In this document: positions 48,256 to 57,578 of the stretch, piece after piece
How positions within the stretch are numbered: the stretch's first letter is position 1
How the letters are laid out: every line of letters starts with the position of its first letter
Origin: Mycoavidus sp. HKI
GTDB lineage: Bacteria > Pseudomonadota > Gammaproteobacteria > Burkholderiales > Burkholderiaceae
Reading direction: 5' to 3'
DNA: 64,000 nucleotides
Assembly (NCBI RefSeq): GCF_020023735.2
Contig: NZ_CP076444.2
Span: 573,501-637,500 of the forward strand
The notes under the pieces: model-generated
The model's input: the letters and a program-made list of their open reading frames with translations, nothing else
Database searches by the model: none
Told to the model about the DNA's origin: nothing
Translations under genes and position numbers: made by a program

Positions 48256-49047
48256 ATGAATACTCGTTCTGCCACTTTGTCGAAGGCGACTACTGAAATT
48301 GAGCGCAGCGCACAGGTAGAGTTGCCGCTTTCTCCTACCTTTAGCCCTCTCTATCAACAAATAAAAGCTCTCATTACACAGAGTTTAGAGGTTGGTGAGT
48401 GGAAGCCAGGTGAACCGATTCCGAGTGAAGTTGAGCTTGCCACGCGCTATAAAGTCAGTCAAGGAACCGTACGCAAAGCAATCAGTGTGCTGGCTGCTGA
48501 AAATTTGCTTATCCGCCGACAAGGCAAAGGCACTTTTGTTGCGACGCATAGTGAAGCGCGTGCGCAATTTCGTTTTTTGCGCTTACTGCCGGAAGCGGGC
48601 GTGCCGAACGTATACGAAAGTCATTTGCTTGAGTGCCGGCGCCTACGTGCACCGGTTGAGATTGCTCGGCCGCTCGAGCTTCAACCCAATGAGCCAGTTG
48701 TACTCATCAAACGTACTCTGCAGTTTAGTGGAGTTGTTGCCGTCTTCGATGAAATTTGGTTGCCAGGCAATTTATTTAGGGGCCTGACACTAGAGCGGTT
48801 GGCTGCGTATCATGGACCGCTTTATGTACTATTTGAAACAGAATTTGGTACGCGGATGATTCGTGCTTCGGAAAAAATTCGTGCGCTAGCCGCGGCTGAT
48901 GAGGTTGCAGCAATGCTTGGTGTTGAACCAGGTCACCCGCTATTAAGTGTTGATCGAGTGTCTTATACCTATGGCGACCGGCCGGTTGAAGTTCGGCGCG
49001 GTTGGTATGTAACTGACGCGTTTTATTATCAGAATGATTTAAGTTAA
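48256..49047 (+). CDS. GntR/HutC-family transcription regulator
   Basis: A 263-residue regulator. The winged-helix GntR domain covers about residues 30-100 (PLYQQIKALITQSL, GEPIPSEVELATRYKVSQGTVRKAI, LIRRQGKGTFVA). The ligand-binding UTRA domain follows at about 110-255, with VVLIKRTLQFSGVVAVFDEIWLP in pieces and HPLLSVDRVSYTYGDRPVEVRRGWY near the end. In Burkholderia a GntR gene lies at this place between mdh and sdhC and is thought to control TCA genes. The effector is unknown. Confidence 0.9.
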   Translation: MNTRSATLSKATTEIERSAQVELPLSPTFSPLYQQIKALITQSLEVGEWKPGEPIPSEVELATRYKVSQGTVRKAISVLAAENLLIRRQGKGTFVATHSEARAQFRFLRLLPEAGVPNVYESHLLECRRLRAPVEIARPLELQPNEPVVLIKRTLQFSGVVAVFDEIWLPGNLFRGLTLERLAAYHGPLYVLFETEFGTRMIRASEKIRALAAADEVAAMLGVEPGHPLLSVDRVSYTYGDRPVEVRRGWYVTDAFYYQNDLS

Positions 49048-49352
49048 TTTAATGCAGTTTGCGCCGACGTTGGCGGAGCTGATGTAATGCCACTTATTAC
49101 CCGTTAAAAAAATTCCGGCATTTAATCTGCTATTTGGTTGAAGAAAGTCGAGATGATGATAAGTGGTTTTTGCAGTTCTTGATGGAAAACGTAAATTTAA
49201 ATTTTTTTTAACCAGCCTTATAACTTGCTTAACTCATCTATTTGCAAGGGGTCTGCGCGCGCAGGTTTGAGTTATGCGAAGTCTCTATAGTGTCAGACAA
49301 GCAGAAAAAGCGTTAAAATCTCGGGCTGTGTGATTCAATGAGGTTTAACCGT
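49048..49352 (+). other. Non-coding gap between gntR and sdhC
   Basis: About 305 bases with no convincing gene. Long A and T runs lie near 49105 and 49195-49210, and GTCTCTATAGTGTCAGAC near 49285-49302 has short inverted GTCT/AGAC ends that faintly recall the mdh-gntR palindrome. The sdh promoter is probably here, but no clear -35/-10 pair was found. Confidence 0.4.
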
Positions 49353-49763
49353 ATGGCTGAAGCTAGCAAAAAACCAAGGCCGGAATTTCGTAATATTGGA
49401 ATTAGGCAGATACTCAGTTACCGGCTTCCGTTAGCAGGGATGGTGTCAATTTTGCATCGTATTAGCGGGGCGCTGCTTTTTCTTTCCTTACCGTTTGCTT
49501 TGTATTTGTTCGAGCAAAGCCTGGCTTCGGCAACGAGCTTCGAGGTGCTAAAGGGGTTCGCGAGCGGTGTGCTGGTCAAGTTAAGCCTTTTGTTGGTTAT
49601 TTGGGCATTTGCATTTCATTTTTTTGCAGGTCTTCGTCACTTGCTGATGGATATGCATTATGGGGTGGCTAAAGCCGCCAGTAAGAAGACAGCTGCTGTT
49701 GTATTCGTCCTTTCGTCAATAGTCACGTTTGCTATTGCGCTCAAACTATTCGGGGTTTTTTAA
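49353..49763 (+). CDS. sdhC: Succinate dehydrogenase cytochrome b556 subunit
   Basis: A 136-residue inner-membrane protein with three spans. The start at 49353 (MAEASKKPRPEFRNIGIRQI) is preferred over the ATG five codons earlier because GAGG lies eight bases before it and relatives begin this way. RLPLAGMVSILHRISGALLFL is the family block, with Ser and Arg near the quinone site, and HFFAGLRHLLMD carries the expected haem ligand. sdhD follows with no gap. Confidence 0.94.
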   Translation: MAEASKKPRPEFRNIGIRQILSYRLPLAGMVSILHRISGALLFLSLPFALYLFEQSLASATSFEVLKGFASGVLVKLSLLLVIWAFAFHFFAGLRHLLMDMHYGVAKAASKKTAAVVFVLSSIVTFAIALKLFGVF

Positions 49764-50132
49764 ATGGCAAGCCAAAATAATCTTGGCCCAAAGCGCCTTG
49801 TGGTGGGCGCACATTACGGTTTGCGCGACTGGCTGGCGCAACGGGTGAGCGCCGTGGTGATGGCGATTTATACCCTTATTTTGCTCGTCTGGTTTTTTGC
49901 TGCGCAAGCTTTTTCATATGACGGTTGGGCATCGATTTTTGCTGCGCAATGGATGAAGGCAGCTACTTTTGTTGCATTGCTGGCGCTTTTTTATCATGCT
50001 TGGGTTGGCCTGCGTGATATTTGGATGGATTACGTGAAGCCGCTTAGTGTGCGGCTTACGTTGCAAGTGTTGACGATCGTATGGCTGCTTGTATGTGCAG
50101 GTTATGCCGTGCAGATTCTGTGGAGAGTATAA
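49764..50132 (+). CDS. sdhD: Succinate dehydrogenase hydrophobic anchor subunit
   Basis: A 122-residue membrane anchor of complex II with three spans. It opens with NNLGPKRLVVGAHYGLRDWLAQRVSAVVMA in pieces, and LFYHAWVGLRDIWMDYVKP holds the conserved His/Asp region at the haem and quinone sites. The ATG directly follows the sdhC stop, and sdhA starts two bases after its end. Confidence 0.93.
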   Translation: MASQNNLGPKRLVVGAHYGLRDWLAQRVSAVVMAIYTLILLVWFFAAQAFSYDGWASIFAAQWMKAATFVALLALFYHAWVGLRDIWMDYVKPLSVRLTLQVLTIVWLLVCAGYAVQILWRV

Positions 50133-50134
50133 GA

Positions 50135-51910
50135 ATGGCCGCAATTAAGAGTACGCTACCCCGCCGGCGTTTTGATGTAGTGATTGTCGGTGCGGGAGGC
50201 TCGGGCATGCGTGCCTCTTTGCAATTGGCGCAAGCGGGTTTGTCGGTCGCCGTATTATCTAAGGTGTTCCCAACTCGCTCACATACCGTTGCAGCTCAAG
50301 GCGGTATTGGCGCCTCGCTGGGCAATATGAGTGAAGATAATTGGCATTATCATTTTTATGACACGATTAAAGGCTCAGATTGGCTCGGTGACCAAGACGC
50401 GATTGAATTCATGTGTCGTGAGGCGCCACGTGCAGTTTATGAGCTTGAGCATTTTGGCATGCCGTTTGATCGTAACCCTGATGGTACGATTTATCAACGT
50501 CCGTTTGGCGGGCATACTGCAAATTATGGCGAGAAACCCGTACAGCGCGCTTGTGCCGCGGCGGATCGAACCGGTCATGCATTACTGCATACGCTTTATC
50601 AACAAAATGTTAAAGCAAAAACTCACTTCTTCGTTGAGTGGATGGCGCTTGATCTGATCCGCGATCAAGAGGGCAACGTGCTTGGCGTGACTGCGCTCGA
50701 AATGGAAACGGGTGAGGTTTATATTTTGGAAGCCAAGTGCACACTCTTTGCAACGGGTGGCGCTGGCCGTATTTATGCGGCTTCAACCAATGCATTTATC
50801 AATACGGGCGATGGTCTTGGCATGGCTGCACGAGCCGGTATTCCTCTCCAAGATATGGAGTTTTGGCAGTTTCATCCAACTGGGGTAGCAGGCGCTGGCG
50901 TCTTGATTACAGAAGGGGTGCGTGGCGAAGGTGGAATTTTACGCAATGCCCATGGCGAACGTTTTATGGAGCGTTATGCGCCAACTCTGAAAGATCTTGC
51001 CCCGCGCGATTTTGTTTCCCGCGCGATGGACCAAGAAATCAAGGAAGGCCGCGGCTGTGGGCCACAGCGAGACCATGTGCTATTGGATTTATCGCATATT
51101 GGGGCTGAAACCATTGTTAAACGACTGCCGTCAATCCGTGAAATCGCACTTAAATTTGCCAATGTGGATTGTATTTTAGAGGCGATTCCAGTGGTGCCTA
51201 CAATTCATTATCAAATGGGCGGCATCCCGACCAACATTAATGGTCAGGTGGTTGGCAAAGAGGGTAATAGTCAAACCCCAGTCAGTGGTTTTTACGCTGT
51301 TGGCGAATGTTCGTGCGTATCGGTGCATGGCGCTAATCGTCTCGGCACTAATTCATTGCTGGATTTGGTTGTATTTGGCCGGGCTGCAGGTAACCATATT
51401 ATTCAGCAAGTGAAGGCTCAAGCGGAGCATAAACCGTTGCCAGCCGATGCTGCCGAACGTACGTTGGCGCGGTTAGCTGAGCTTGAGGTAAGCACGACTG
51501 GTGAGTATACACAGCATATTGCGGGCGATATTCGTCAGGCCATGCAAGCTCATGCAGGCGTTTTTCGGACCAGTGAATTACTCGCAGCAGGCGTTGCAAA
51601 AATGAGCGAGTTGACTGAGCGCGTTAAACATGTGCACTTGCGAGATAAATCAAAAGTATTTAATACGGCGCGGGTCGAAGCACTGGAATTGGCTAATTTG
51701 ATTGAAGTTGCACGTGCCACGATGACTTCAGCCGAAGCGCGTAAAGAAAGCCGTGGCGCACATGCGCACCGCGATTATCCAGAGCGCGACGACGGAGATT
51801 GGCTGCACCATACTCTTTGGTATAGCGCGGATAATCGTTTGGAATATAAGCCAGTGCAAATGAAGCCGCTGACAGTTGAAACGATACCGCCAAAGGCTCG
51901 CACCTTTTAA
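50135..51910 (+). CDS. sdhA: Succinate dehydrogenase flavoprotein subunit
   Basis: A 591-residue FAD subunit of complex II that oxidises succinate to fumarate. The ATG at 50135 is chosen because it follows GGAG and sdhD, and the protein then begins like its relatives; a longer frame would overlap sdhD. FAD dinucleotide motif VVIVGAGGSGMRASL, FAD-linking histidine in SHTVAAQGGIGASLGN, then PFGGHTANYGEKP, the active region FHPTGVAGAGVLITEGVRGEGG and HGANRLGTNSLLDLVVFGRAAG. The C-terminal DDGDWLHHTLWY is typical. Confidence 0.97.
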   Translation: MAAIKSTLPRRRFDVVIVGAGGSGMRASLQLAQAGLSVAVLSKVFPTRSHTVAAQGGIGASLGNMSEDNWHYHFYDTIKGSDWLGDQDAIEFMCREAPRAVYELEHFGMPFDRNPDGTIYQRPFGGHTANYGEKPVQRACAAADRTGHALLHTLYQQNVKAKTHFFVEWMALDLIRDQEGNVLGVTALEMETGEVYILEAKCTLFATGGAGRIYAASTNAFINTGDGLGMAARAGIPLQDMEFWQFHPTGVAGAGVLITEGVRGEGGILRNAHGERFMERYAPTLKDLAPRDFVSRAMDQEIKEGRGCGPQRDHVLLDLSHIGAETIVKRLPSIREIALKFANVDCILEAIPVVPTIHYQMGGIPTNINGQVVGKEGNSQTPVSGFYAVGECSCVSVHGANRLGTNSLLDLVVFGRAAGNHIIQQVKAQAEHKPLPADAAERTLARLAELEVSTTGEYTQHIAGDIRQAMQAHAGVFRTSELLAAGVAKMSELTERVKHVHLRDKSKVFNTARVEALELANLIEVARATMTSAEARKESRGAHAHRDYPERDDGDWLHHTLWYSADNRLEYKPVQMKPLTVETIPPKARTF

Positions 51911-52009
51911 GCGCTGCCTATTTTTGCTAGATATGTCTGACAAAAGCATCAAGCGCAATCAGTTGATACAGTGTGCCTGCATGCTAGGTTAGGCCAACGG
52001 AAGTTCGAG

Positions 52010-52714
52010 ATGACAAAACGTATTTTTGAGATTTATCGCTATGATCCAGACCAGGACGCAGCACCACGCATGCAAACTTACGAGCTTGAGCTCGACGCGC
52101 ATGACAAAATGCTGCTCGATGTATTGATCAAGCTGAAATCGATGGATGAATCGATCGCCTTTCGCCGCTCATGTCGCGAAGGCGTATGCGGCTCGGATGC
52201 GATGAATATTAATGGTAAAAATGGGCTTGCCTGCCTAACCAATATGAATGAGCTGCCGCAGCGAATTACGCTAAGGCCGCTGCCAGGGTTGCCCGTAGTA
52301 CGTGATTTGATTTGCGATTTTACGCATTTTTTTGATCAATATTATTCAATCAAGCCCTATTTGATTAATGATGAGCCACTACCAGAAAAAGAGCGTTTAC
52401 AATCTCCACAAGAACGTAATGAGCTGGATGGATTGTATGAATGTATTTTATGCGCTAGCTGCTCGACTTCTTGCCCGAGTTTTTGGTGGAACCCAGACAA
52501 ATTTGTTGGCCCCGCTGGTTTATTGCAAGCGTATCGTTTTATTGCTGACAGTCGGGATCGTGCGACCGGCGAGCGCCTAGATAACCTGGAAGACCCTTAT
52601 CGCTTGTTCCGTTGCCACACGATTATGAATTGCGTTGATGTCTGCCCGAAGGGGCTGAATCCAACTAAGGCAATTGGTAAAATCAAAGAACTCATGGTGC
52701 GCCGTGCAATTTAA
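52010..52714 (+). CDS. sdhB: Succinate dehydrogenase iron-sulfur subunit
   Basis: A 234-residue subunit with three Fe-S clusters that passes electrons from SdhA to quinone. The ATG at 52010 ([20 protein letters not shown]) matches relatives; an earlier start is not supported. The [2Fe-2S] cysteines are in [20 protein letters not shown] and the following AC, the [4Fe-4S] site in [17 protein letters not shown] and the [3Fe-4S] site in [17 protein letters not shown]. Confidence 0.97.
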   Translation: MTKRIFEIYRYDPDQDAAPRMQTYELELDAHDKMLLDVLIKLKSMDESIAFRRSCREGVCGSDAMNINGKNGLACLTNMNELPQRITLRPLPGLPVVRDLICDFTHFFDQYYSIKPYLINDEPLPEKERLQSPQERNELDGLYECILCASCSTSCPSFWWNPDKFVGPAGLLQAYRFIADSRDRATGERLDNLEDPYRLFRCHTIMNCVDVCPKGLNPTKAIGKIKELMVRRAI

Positions 52715-52741
52715 GCATAGACGTTGAAGCGGGCATTTAAA

Positions 52742-53014
52742 ATGGAAACTGTTTCTCATCAAGCAGACCCCGTGCAACGGGCCCGATTGCGTTGGCGCGC
52801 GCGGCGCGGGCTGCTGGAAAACGATCTCATCATTGAACGTTTTTTTAGTCGTTATGAGCATACGCTGAGCGATGCTGACGTAGGGGCGCTGACTCAGCTG
52901 TTGGAGCTTAGCGATAACGATTTGTTAGACTTACTTCTTGCTCGATCGCAGCCGCAAGGCGAACTCGCCAGCGCGGATGGATTACGTGTATTGGCGCTGT
53001 TACGCGCCAGTTAA
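52742..53014 (+). CDS. sdhE: FAD assembly factor SdhE
   Basis: A 90-residue protein needed for covalent attachment of FAD to SdhA. It has the family block RLRWRARRGLLENDLIIERF, which includes the RG-x-x-E type motif, and an acidic helical second half with LLELSDNDLLDLLLARSQP. The ATG at 52742 is chosen over a TTG six codons before. It sits between sdhB and gltA, the usual Burkholderia place. Confidence 0.9.
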   Translation: METVSHQADPVQRARLRWRARRGLLENDLIIERFFSRYEHTLSDADVGALTQLLELSDNDLLDLLLARSQPQGELASADGLRVLALLRAS

Positions 53015-53114
53015 ATGAACAATCCATTTTAATTTTACCGCAGAATCTAAACAGGTTCACGGCCTGCTTTTTTTGGCAACACCCGCTATGCCATTTTTTA
53101 ACTTGAGGACGCTT

Positions 53115-54416
53115 ATGACTCCATCCGATGTAAAAGCGACGCTTTCTTTTAGTGATGGCTCGCCCAGCGTTGAACTGCCAATCTACCAGGGCACCCAGGG
53201 CCCCGATGCGATTGATATTCGCAAGCTATATGGACAAACCGGTAAATTTACCTATGACCCAGGTTTTATGTCCACGGCAGCGTGCAATTCGGCCATTACC
53301 TATATTGACGGTGACAACGGCGAACTCTTGCATCGCGGCTATCCGATTGAGCAACTTGCAGTGCATGGCGATTTTTTGGACGTTTGCTATTTACTCTTAA
53401 AAGGCGATTTACCCAAGATCGAACAGAAACGGGAATTTAACGAGCTGGTCACTAAGCATACGATGGTGCACGAGCAGATGCAGTTTTTTTTCCGGGGTTT
53501 TCGGCGGGACTCGCATCCAATGGCAGTATTAACGGGGTGTGTCGGCGCTCTCTCCGCGTTTTATCACGACTCATTGAATATTAACGATGCCCGTCATCGC
53601 GAAGTATCGGCCATCCGGTTAATTGCTAAGCTGCCGACGTTGGTTGCAATGGCGTATAAATATAATATTGGCATGCCGTTTGTGTACCCACTCAACGAAT
53701 TGTCATATAGCGCTAACTTTATGCGCATGATGTTTGCCAATCCATGCGAAGAGTATAAGGTTAACGAGGTATTGGTGCGTGCTCTTGACCGCATTTTGAT
53801 CTTACATGCTGACCATGAGCAGAACGCTTCAACGTCAACGGTACGGCTTGCCGGGTCATCGGGCGCTAACCCATTTGCTTGCGTGGCGGCAGGCATTGCC
53901 TGTCTATGGGGACCGGCGCATGGCGGAGCGAATGAAGCTGCACTCAATATGCTAGAAGAAATTGGCTCGCCAGAGCGGATTCCAGAATTTATCAAGCAGG
54001 TCAAGGATAAGCACTCAAGTGTAAAGTTAATGGGCTTTGGCCATCGCGTCTATAAGAATTATGACCCACGCGCTAAACTCATGCGCGAGACGTGCCATGA
54101 TGTGCTTGAAGAGTTGGGCTTGCAGAACGAACCACTCTTCAAATTGGCGATGGAGCTAGAAAAAATTGCGCTGGAAGATGAATATTTCGTCTCGCGCAAA
54201 CTCTATCCTAATGTTGATTTTTATTCAGGCATTGTGCAGCGCGCGTTGGGTATTCCGACTTCGATGTTTACCTGTATTTTTGCGATGGCGCGCACGGTTG
54301 GCTGGATTGCGCAATGGAATGAAATGATTTCCGAGCCGGATCAAAAAATTGGCCGGCCACGCCAGCTTTTCGTTGGGCAGACACCGCGCGAAGCAAAACC
54401 GATCGAGCAACGATAG
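53115..54416 (+). CDS. gltA: Citrate synthase
   Basis: A 433-residue hexameric-type citrate synthase that condenses oxaloacetate with acetyl-CoA. The ATG at 53115 follows GAGGA; the longer frame has no ribosome site. Motifs include [40 protein letters not shown], the catalytic histidine regions [15 protein letters not shown] and [17 protein letters not shown], and the catalytic Asp in [16 protein letters not shown]. In Burkholderia leuC follows; here asd comes only 41 bases later. Confidence 0.97.
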   Translation: MTPSDVKATLSFSDGSPSVELPIYQGTQGPDAIDIRKLYGQTGKFTYDPGFMSTAACNSAITYIDGDNGELLHRGYPIEQLAVHGDFLDVCYLLLKGDLPKIEQKREFNELVTKHTMVHEQMQFFFRGFRRDSHPMAVLTGCVGALSAFYHDSLNINDARHREVSAIRLIAKLPTLVAMAYKYNIGMPFVYPLNELSYSANFMRMMFANPCEEYKVNEVLVRALDRILILHADHEQNASTSTVRLAGSSGANPFACVAAGIACLWGPAHGGANEAALNMLEEIGSPERIPEFIKQVKDKHSSVKLMGFGHRVYKNYDPRAKLMRETCHDVLEELGLQNEPLFKLAMELEKIALEDEYFVSRKLYPNVDFYSGIVQRALGIPTSMFTCIFAMARTVGWIAQWNEMISEPDQKIGRPRQLFVGQTPREAKPIEQR

Positions 54417-54427
54417 CCATATAGGAT

Positions 54428-54455
54428 GCTCTCGCAGTGACGGGAGCGGATTTTT
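54428..54455 (+). terminator. Terminator-like hairpin between gltA and asd
   Basis: GCTCTCG (54428-54434) and CGGGAGC (54441-54447) pair with one G-T wobble, followed by GGATTTTT. It overlaps the asd ribosome-site region, so it may only partly stop transcription. Confidence 0.4.
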
Positions 54456-54457
54456 AA

Positions 54458-55597
54458 ATGAGTAAAAAGATGAAAACAGTTGGCTTTGTCGGCTGGCGCG
54501 GCATGGTGGGTTCAGTTTTATTGCAGCGCATGTGCGAAGAAAACGATTTTGCCTTGATCGAGCCGTTATTTTTTAGTACGAGTAATGTTGGCGCAGCGGC
54601 GCCACCTTTCGCTAAAAATGAAATCAAGCTGAAAGATGCGTATGAGTTGCAGGCGCTCAAGCAGTGCGACATTATCATAACTTGCCAAGGTGGCGACTAC
54701 ACAGCTGAGATATTCCCTAAGCTGCGTGCGGCTGGCTGGGATGGCTATTGGATTGACGCTGCTTCTTCGCTGCGCATGAAAGAGGATGCGGTGATTATCC
54801 TAGACCCGGTGAATGCGGACGTTATTCAAGATGCACTAGGCCGTGGCATTAAAAATTACATCGGCGGCAATTGTACGGTCAGTCTCATGCTGATGGCGCT
54901 CGGTGGTCTTTTTCATGCGGGCTTAATCGAATGGGTCAGTGCGATGACCTATCAGGCCGCTTCTGGCGCCGGCGCGCAGAATATGCGCGAATTGCTGCAA
55001 CAAATGGGCGTGCTATATGGCGCAGCCAATCAAAGCCTGGCTGATCCGGCCGCCGCAATCTTGGACATTGATCGCTGTGTGCTGGCTGCAATGAACAGTG
55101 AGCAGATGCCGGTGGCTCAGTTTGGCGCGCCGCTGGCGGGTTCACTGCTGCCATGGATTGACCAGGATCTAGGACAGGGTGTGTCGCGCGAAGAATGGAA
55201 AGGGGCGGCTGAAACCAATAAGATTCTTGGCAAGCCCTCACTGGGCATGGTCGGTTCAATACCCGTTGATGGTATTTGCGTGCGCATTGGTGCGATGCGT
55301 TGTCATGCACAGGCAATGACGATTAAGCTCACGCAAGATGTGCCGCTGGCCGAGATCGAAAATATATTGGCCGCGGCAAATGACTGGGTGAAGGTGGTGC
55401 CGAATGAACGCGTTGCATCGCTTAGCCAGCTTACGCCGGCTGCTGTAACGGGTAAGTTATCCGTACCGGTTGGCCGGTTGCGTAAGCCCGCGATGGGCGC
55501 TCAATATCTCTGCGCCTTTACAGTAGGCGACCAGTTACTTTGGGGCGCGGCTGAACCTTTGCGGCGGATGCTGCGAATTTTGTTGGCCGCAGCATGA
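54458..55597 (+). CDS. asd: Aspartate-semialdehyde dehydrogenase
   Basis: A 379-residue enzyme that makes aspartate semialdehyde for threonine, methionine, lysine and diaminopimelate. The NADP site is [19 protein letters not shown], the catalytic Cys is in [17 protein letters not shown] and the catalytic His in [16 protein letters not shown]. The second ATG at 54470 is also possible, since relatives start close to it. It feeds hom elsewhere in the window. leuCDB on its left and fimV on its right, normal in Burkholderia, are missing. Confidence 0.95.
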   Translation: MSKKMKTVGFVGWRGMVGSVLLQRMCEENDFALIEPLFFSTSNVGAAAPPFAKNEIKLKDAYELQALKQCDIIITCQGGDYTAEIFPKLRAAGWDGYWIDAASSLRMKEDAVIILDPVNADVIQDALGRGIKNYIGGNCTVSLMLMALGGLFHAGLIEWVSAMTYQAASGAGAQNMRELLQQMGVLYGAANQSLADPAAAILDIDRCVLAAMNSEQMPVAQFGAPLAGSLLPWIDQDLGQGVSREEWKGAAETNKILGKPSLGMVGSIPVDGICVRIGAMRCHAQAMTIKLTQDVPLAEIENILAAANDWVKVVPNERVASLSQLTPAAVTGKLSVPVGRLRKPAMGAQYLCAFTVGDQLLWGAAEPLRRMLRILLAAA

Positions 55598-55635
55598 AGT
55601 TTAACCTGCACTGCGGCTTTAGACCGTAAACTGCG

Positions 55636-56442
55636 ATGCGCATTGCTTTAGGCTTGCAGTACGATGGTGCGACGTTCTCCGGCTGGCAGTCGCAGCAGCA
55701 CCGCAACACGGTGCAAGATGCGCTTGAACGCGCATTGGCGTTATTTGCTACCCGTCCGCTGAAGACCGTGGCGGCGGGTCGTACAGATGCAGGCGTGCAC
55801 GCGTTGGGCCAAGTGGTGCATTTTGACACCGAAGCGCAGCGCCCGATATTTGCATGGGTGCGCGGGGTCAATGCTTTTTTGCCGGCTAGCATTGCCGTGC
55901 AGTGGGCGCAGCATGTACCTGCAGAGTTTCATGCGCGTTTTAGCGCATATGAGCGTACTTATTACTATATGCTGTACTCGCATCCTATTCGCTCACCTCT
56001 ATTGGCTGGCCGTGCCGGTTGGGTGTATCAGGCAGAACTTGACCTGACAGCCATGCGCGCCGCTGCATGCGTGCTGCTTGGCGAGCATGATTTCTCCGCC
56101 TTTCGTTCCTCTGAATGTCAGGCCAAATCGCCTTGTAAGCACCTCTATGCGCTGGATATCGAAGCGCGTGGCCATTTTATTTATTTTCGTTTTCGTGCTA
56201 ATGCTTTTTTGCACCATATGGTGCGAAATATCATGGGCTGTCTGATTGAAATTGGCCGTCACCGGCAGTCGGTGAGCTGGTTGCAAACGGTGCTTGAGGC
56301 GCGTGAGCGACGTCAGGCAGCGCCAACTTTTATGGCGGATGGCCTATATCTTGCTCAGATTGGCTATCTGCCCACTTTCAAGGTGCCACTGCCGGACTTG
56401 ACTAGTCAGCCTTGGGGAGAGCTATGGGCAAGCCACAGCTAG
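55636..56442 (+). CDS. truA: tRNA pseudouridine(38-40) synthase
   Basis: A 268-residue enzyme that makes pseudouridine at positions 38-40 of the tRNA anticodon arm. It begins [20 protein letters not shown], has the catalytic Asp in [19 protein letters not shown], and ends with the typical [19 protein letters not shown] and [11 protein letters not shown]. The length is normal. Its last codons run directly into a remnant of trpA, the sign of a large deletion. Confidence 0.95.
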   Translation: MRIALGLQYDGATFSGWQSQQHRNTVQDALERALALFATRPLKTVAAGRTDAGVHALGQVVHFDTEAQRPIFAWVRGVNAFLPASIAVQWAQHVPAEFHARFSAYERTYYYMLYSHPIRSPLLAGRAGWVYQAELDLTAMRAAACVLLGEHDFSAFRSSECQAKSPCKHLYALDIEARGHFIYFRFRANAFLHHMVRNIMGCLIEIGRHRQSVSWLQTVLEARERRQAAPTFMADGLYLAQIGYLPTFKVPLPDLTSQPWGELWASHS

Positions 56443-56597
56443 CTGCGGTGGTAATCGGTAGACGTATTGTGCAGCTTCTGGCCGAGGCGCCGCCCACAGA
56501 CGCGGTACAATTGCTGATTAATTTTATTACGCAAATGCGACAGGCGCTCGATACAGCCGTAAAGTTAGAGCGTAACCAAGAAACTAAGGATAGATGA
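56443..56597 (+). pseudogene. trpA: trpA 3' remnant (tryptophan synthase alpha)
   Basis: Right after truA, about 50 codons read [18 protein letters not shown], then [17 protein letters not shown]. This is the C-terminal end of tryptophan synthase alpha (the VVVGS-IV-L-E-AP region and last helix). The catalytic part and start are gone. Its stop overlaps the accD start (ATGATGA), as an intact trpA does in Burkholderia. In that genus truA is followed by trpF, trpB and trpA, so a deletion from the truA end into trpA removed the three genes. Confidence 0.85.
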
Positions 56598-57472
56598 TGA
56601 GCTGGCTTGATAAACTACTGCCACCTAAAATTAAACCGACTGATCCGGCAAGCCGCAAAAGCATGCCTGAAGGGCTATGGATTAAATGTCCATCATGTGA
56701 GGCCGTACTCTATCGCAATGATCTAGAGAGTAATCTGCACGTTTGCCCTAAGTGTGATTACCATATGCGGATTGGCGCGCGCGCGCGGCTAGATAGCTTG
56801 CTTGATGCAGAGGGCCGTTATGAAATTGGCCAGGAAATTGTGCCGGTCGATTCGCTTAAATTTAAAGACAGTCGCAAATATACCGAACGCATTAAAGAAG
56901 CGATGGAAGATACCGGGGAAACCGATGCGATGGTCGTACAGGGCGGCGCCATCCATACCTTGCCAGTGGTCGCGGCTTGTTTTGAATTTTCTTTTATGGG
57001 CGGGTCAATGGGCTCGGTCGTTGGCGAGCGTTTTGCGCGCGGCGTGAAAGTTGCGCTTGAGCAACGTACGCCATTTATTTGCGTGACAGCTTCGGGTGGC
57101 GCGCGCATGCAAGAAAGTTTGTTGTCGCTGATGCAAATGGCCAAAACGACGGCGATGTTGACCAAACTTTCCGAAGCTAAACTACCGTTTATTTCCGTCT
57201 TAACTGATCCAACCATGGGGGGGGTTTCAGCGAGTTTCGCATTTCTAGGCGATGTTGTGATTGCTGAGCCTAAAGCATTAATCGGTTTTGCCGGGCCACG
57301 CGTGATTGAGCAGACAGTACGTGAGAAACTACCGGAAGGTTTTCAACGCTCTGAGTTTTTGCTGCAAAAAGGCGCGATTGATATGATCGTTGACCGTCGT
57401 CAACTGCGCGCAAAAATTGCGCATTTGCTGGCCATACTTACGCTACAACCGCATGATGCCGTTGTTTCTTAG
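56597..57472 (+). CDS. accD: Acetyl-CoA carboxylase carboxyltransferase subunit beta
   Basis: A 291-residue subunit that, with AccA, moves the carboxyl group from biotin to acetyl-CoA for fatty-acid synthesis. It starts [16 protein letters not shown]; the ATG one codon earlier is equally close to AAGGA. A four-Cys zinc ribbon ([13 protein letters not shown] and [13 protein letters not shown]) is at residues 26-50. The crotonase-like domain has [20 protein letters not shown] and [17 protein letters not shown], and ends [20 protein letters not shown]. Complete. Confidence 0.96.
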   Translation: MSWLDKLLPPKIKPTDPASRKSMPEGLWIKCPSCEAVLYRNDLESNLHVCPKCDYHMRIGARARLDSLLDAEGRYEIGQEIVPVDSLKFKDSRKYTERIKEAMEDTGETDAMVVQGGAIHTLPVVAACFEFSFMGGSMGSVVGERFARGVKVALEQRTPFICVTASGGARMQESLLSLMQMAKTTAMLTKLSEAKLPFISVLTDPTMGGVSASFAFLGDVVIAEPKALIGFAGPRVIEQTVREKLPEGFQRSEFLLQKGAIDMIVDRRQLRAKIAHLLAILTLQPHDAVVS

Positions 57473-57578
57473 AGAGCATAGGCCGCTATGGTGCACTGAT
57501 ATGAGCGTTTTTATGACGGTGTTTTTTCATCACGAACCCTTTAATCTCAGTACCTATTCAGCAGTACATATCAGCTAA

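Noticed and set aside
56412..56597. Treating the 61-codon frame before accD as a new small protein overlapping truA
   Set aside because: Its last 50 codons match the C-terminus of TrpA and the start overlaps truA; a deletion scar explains it better.
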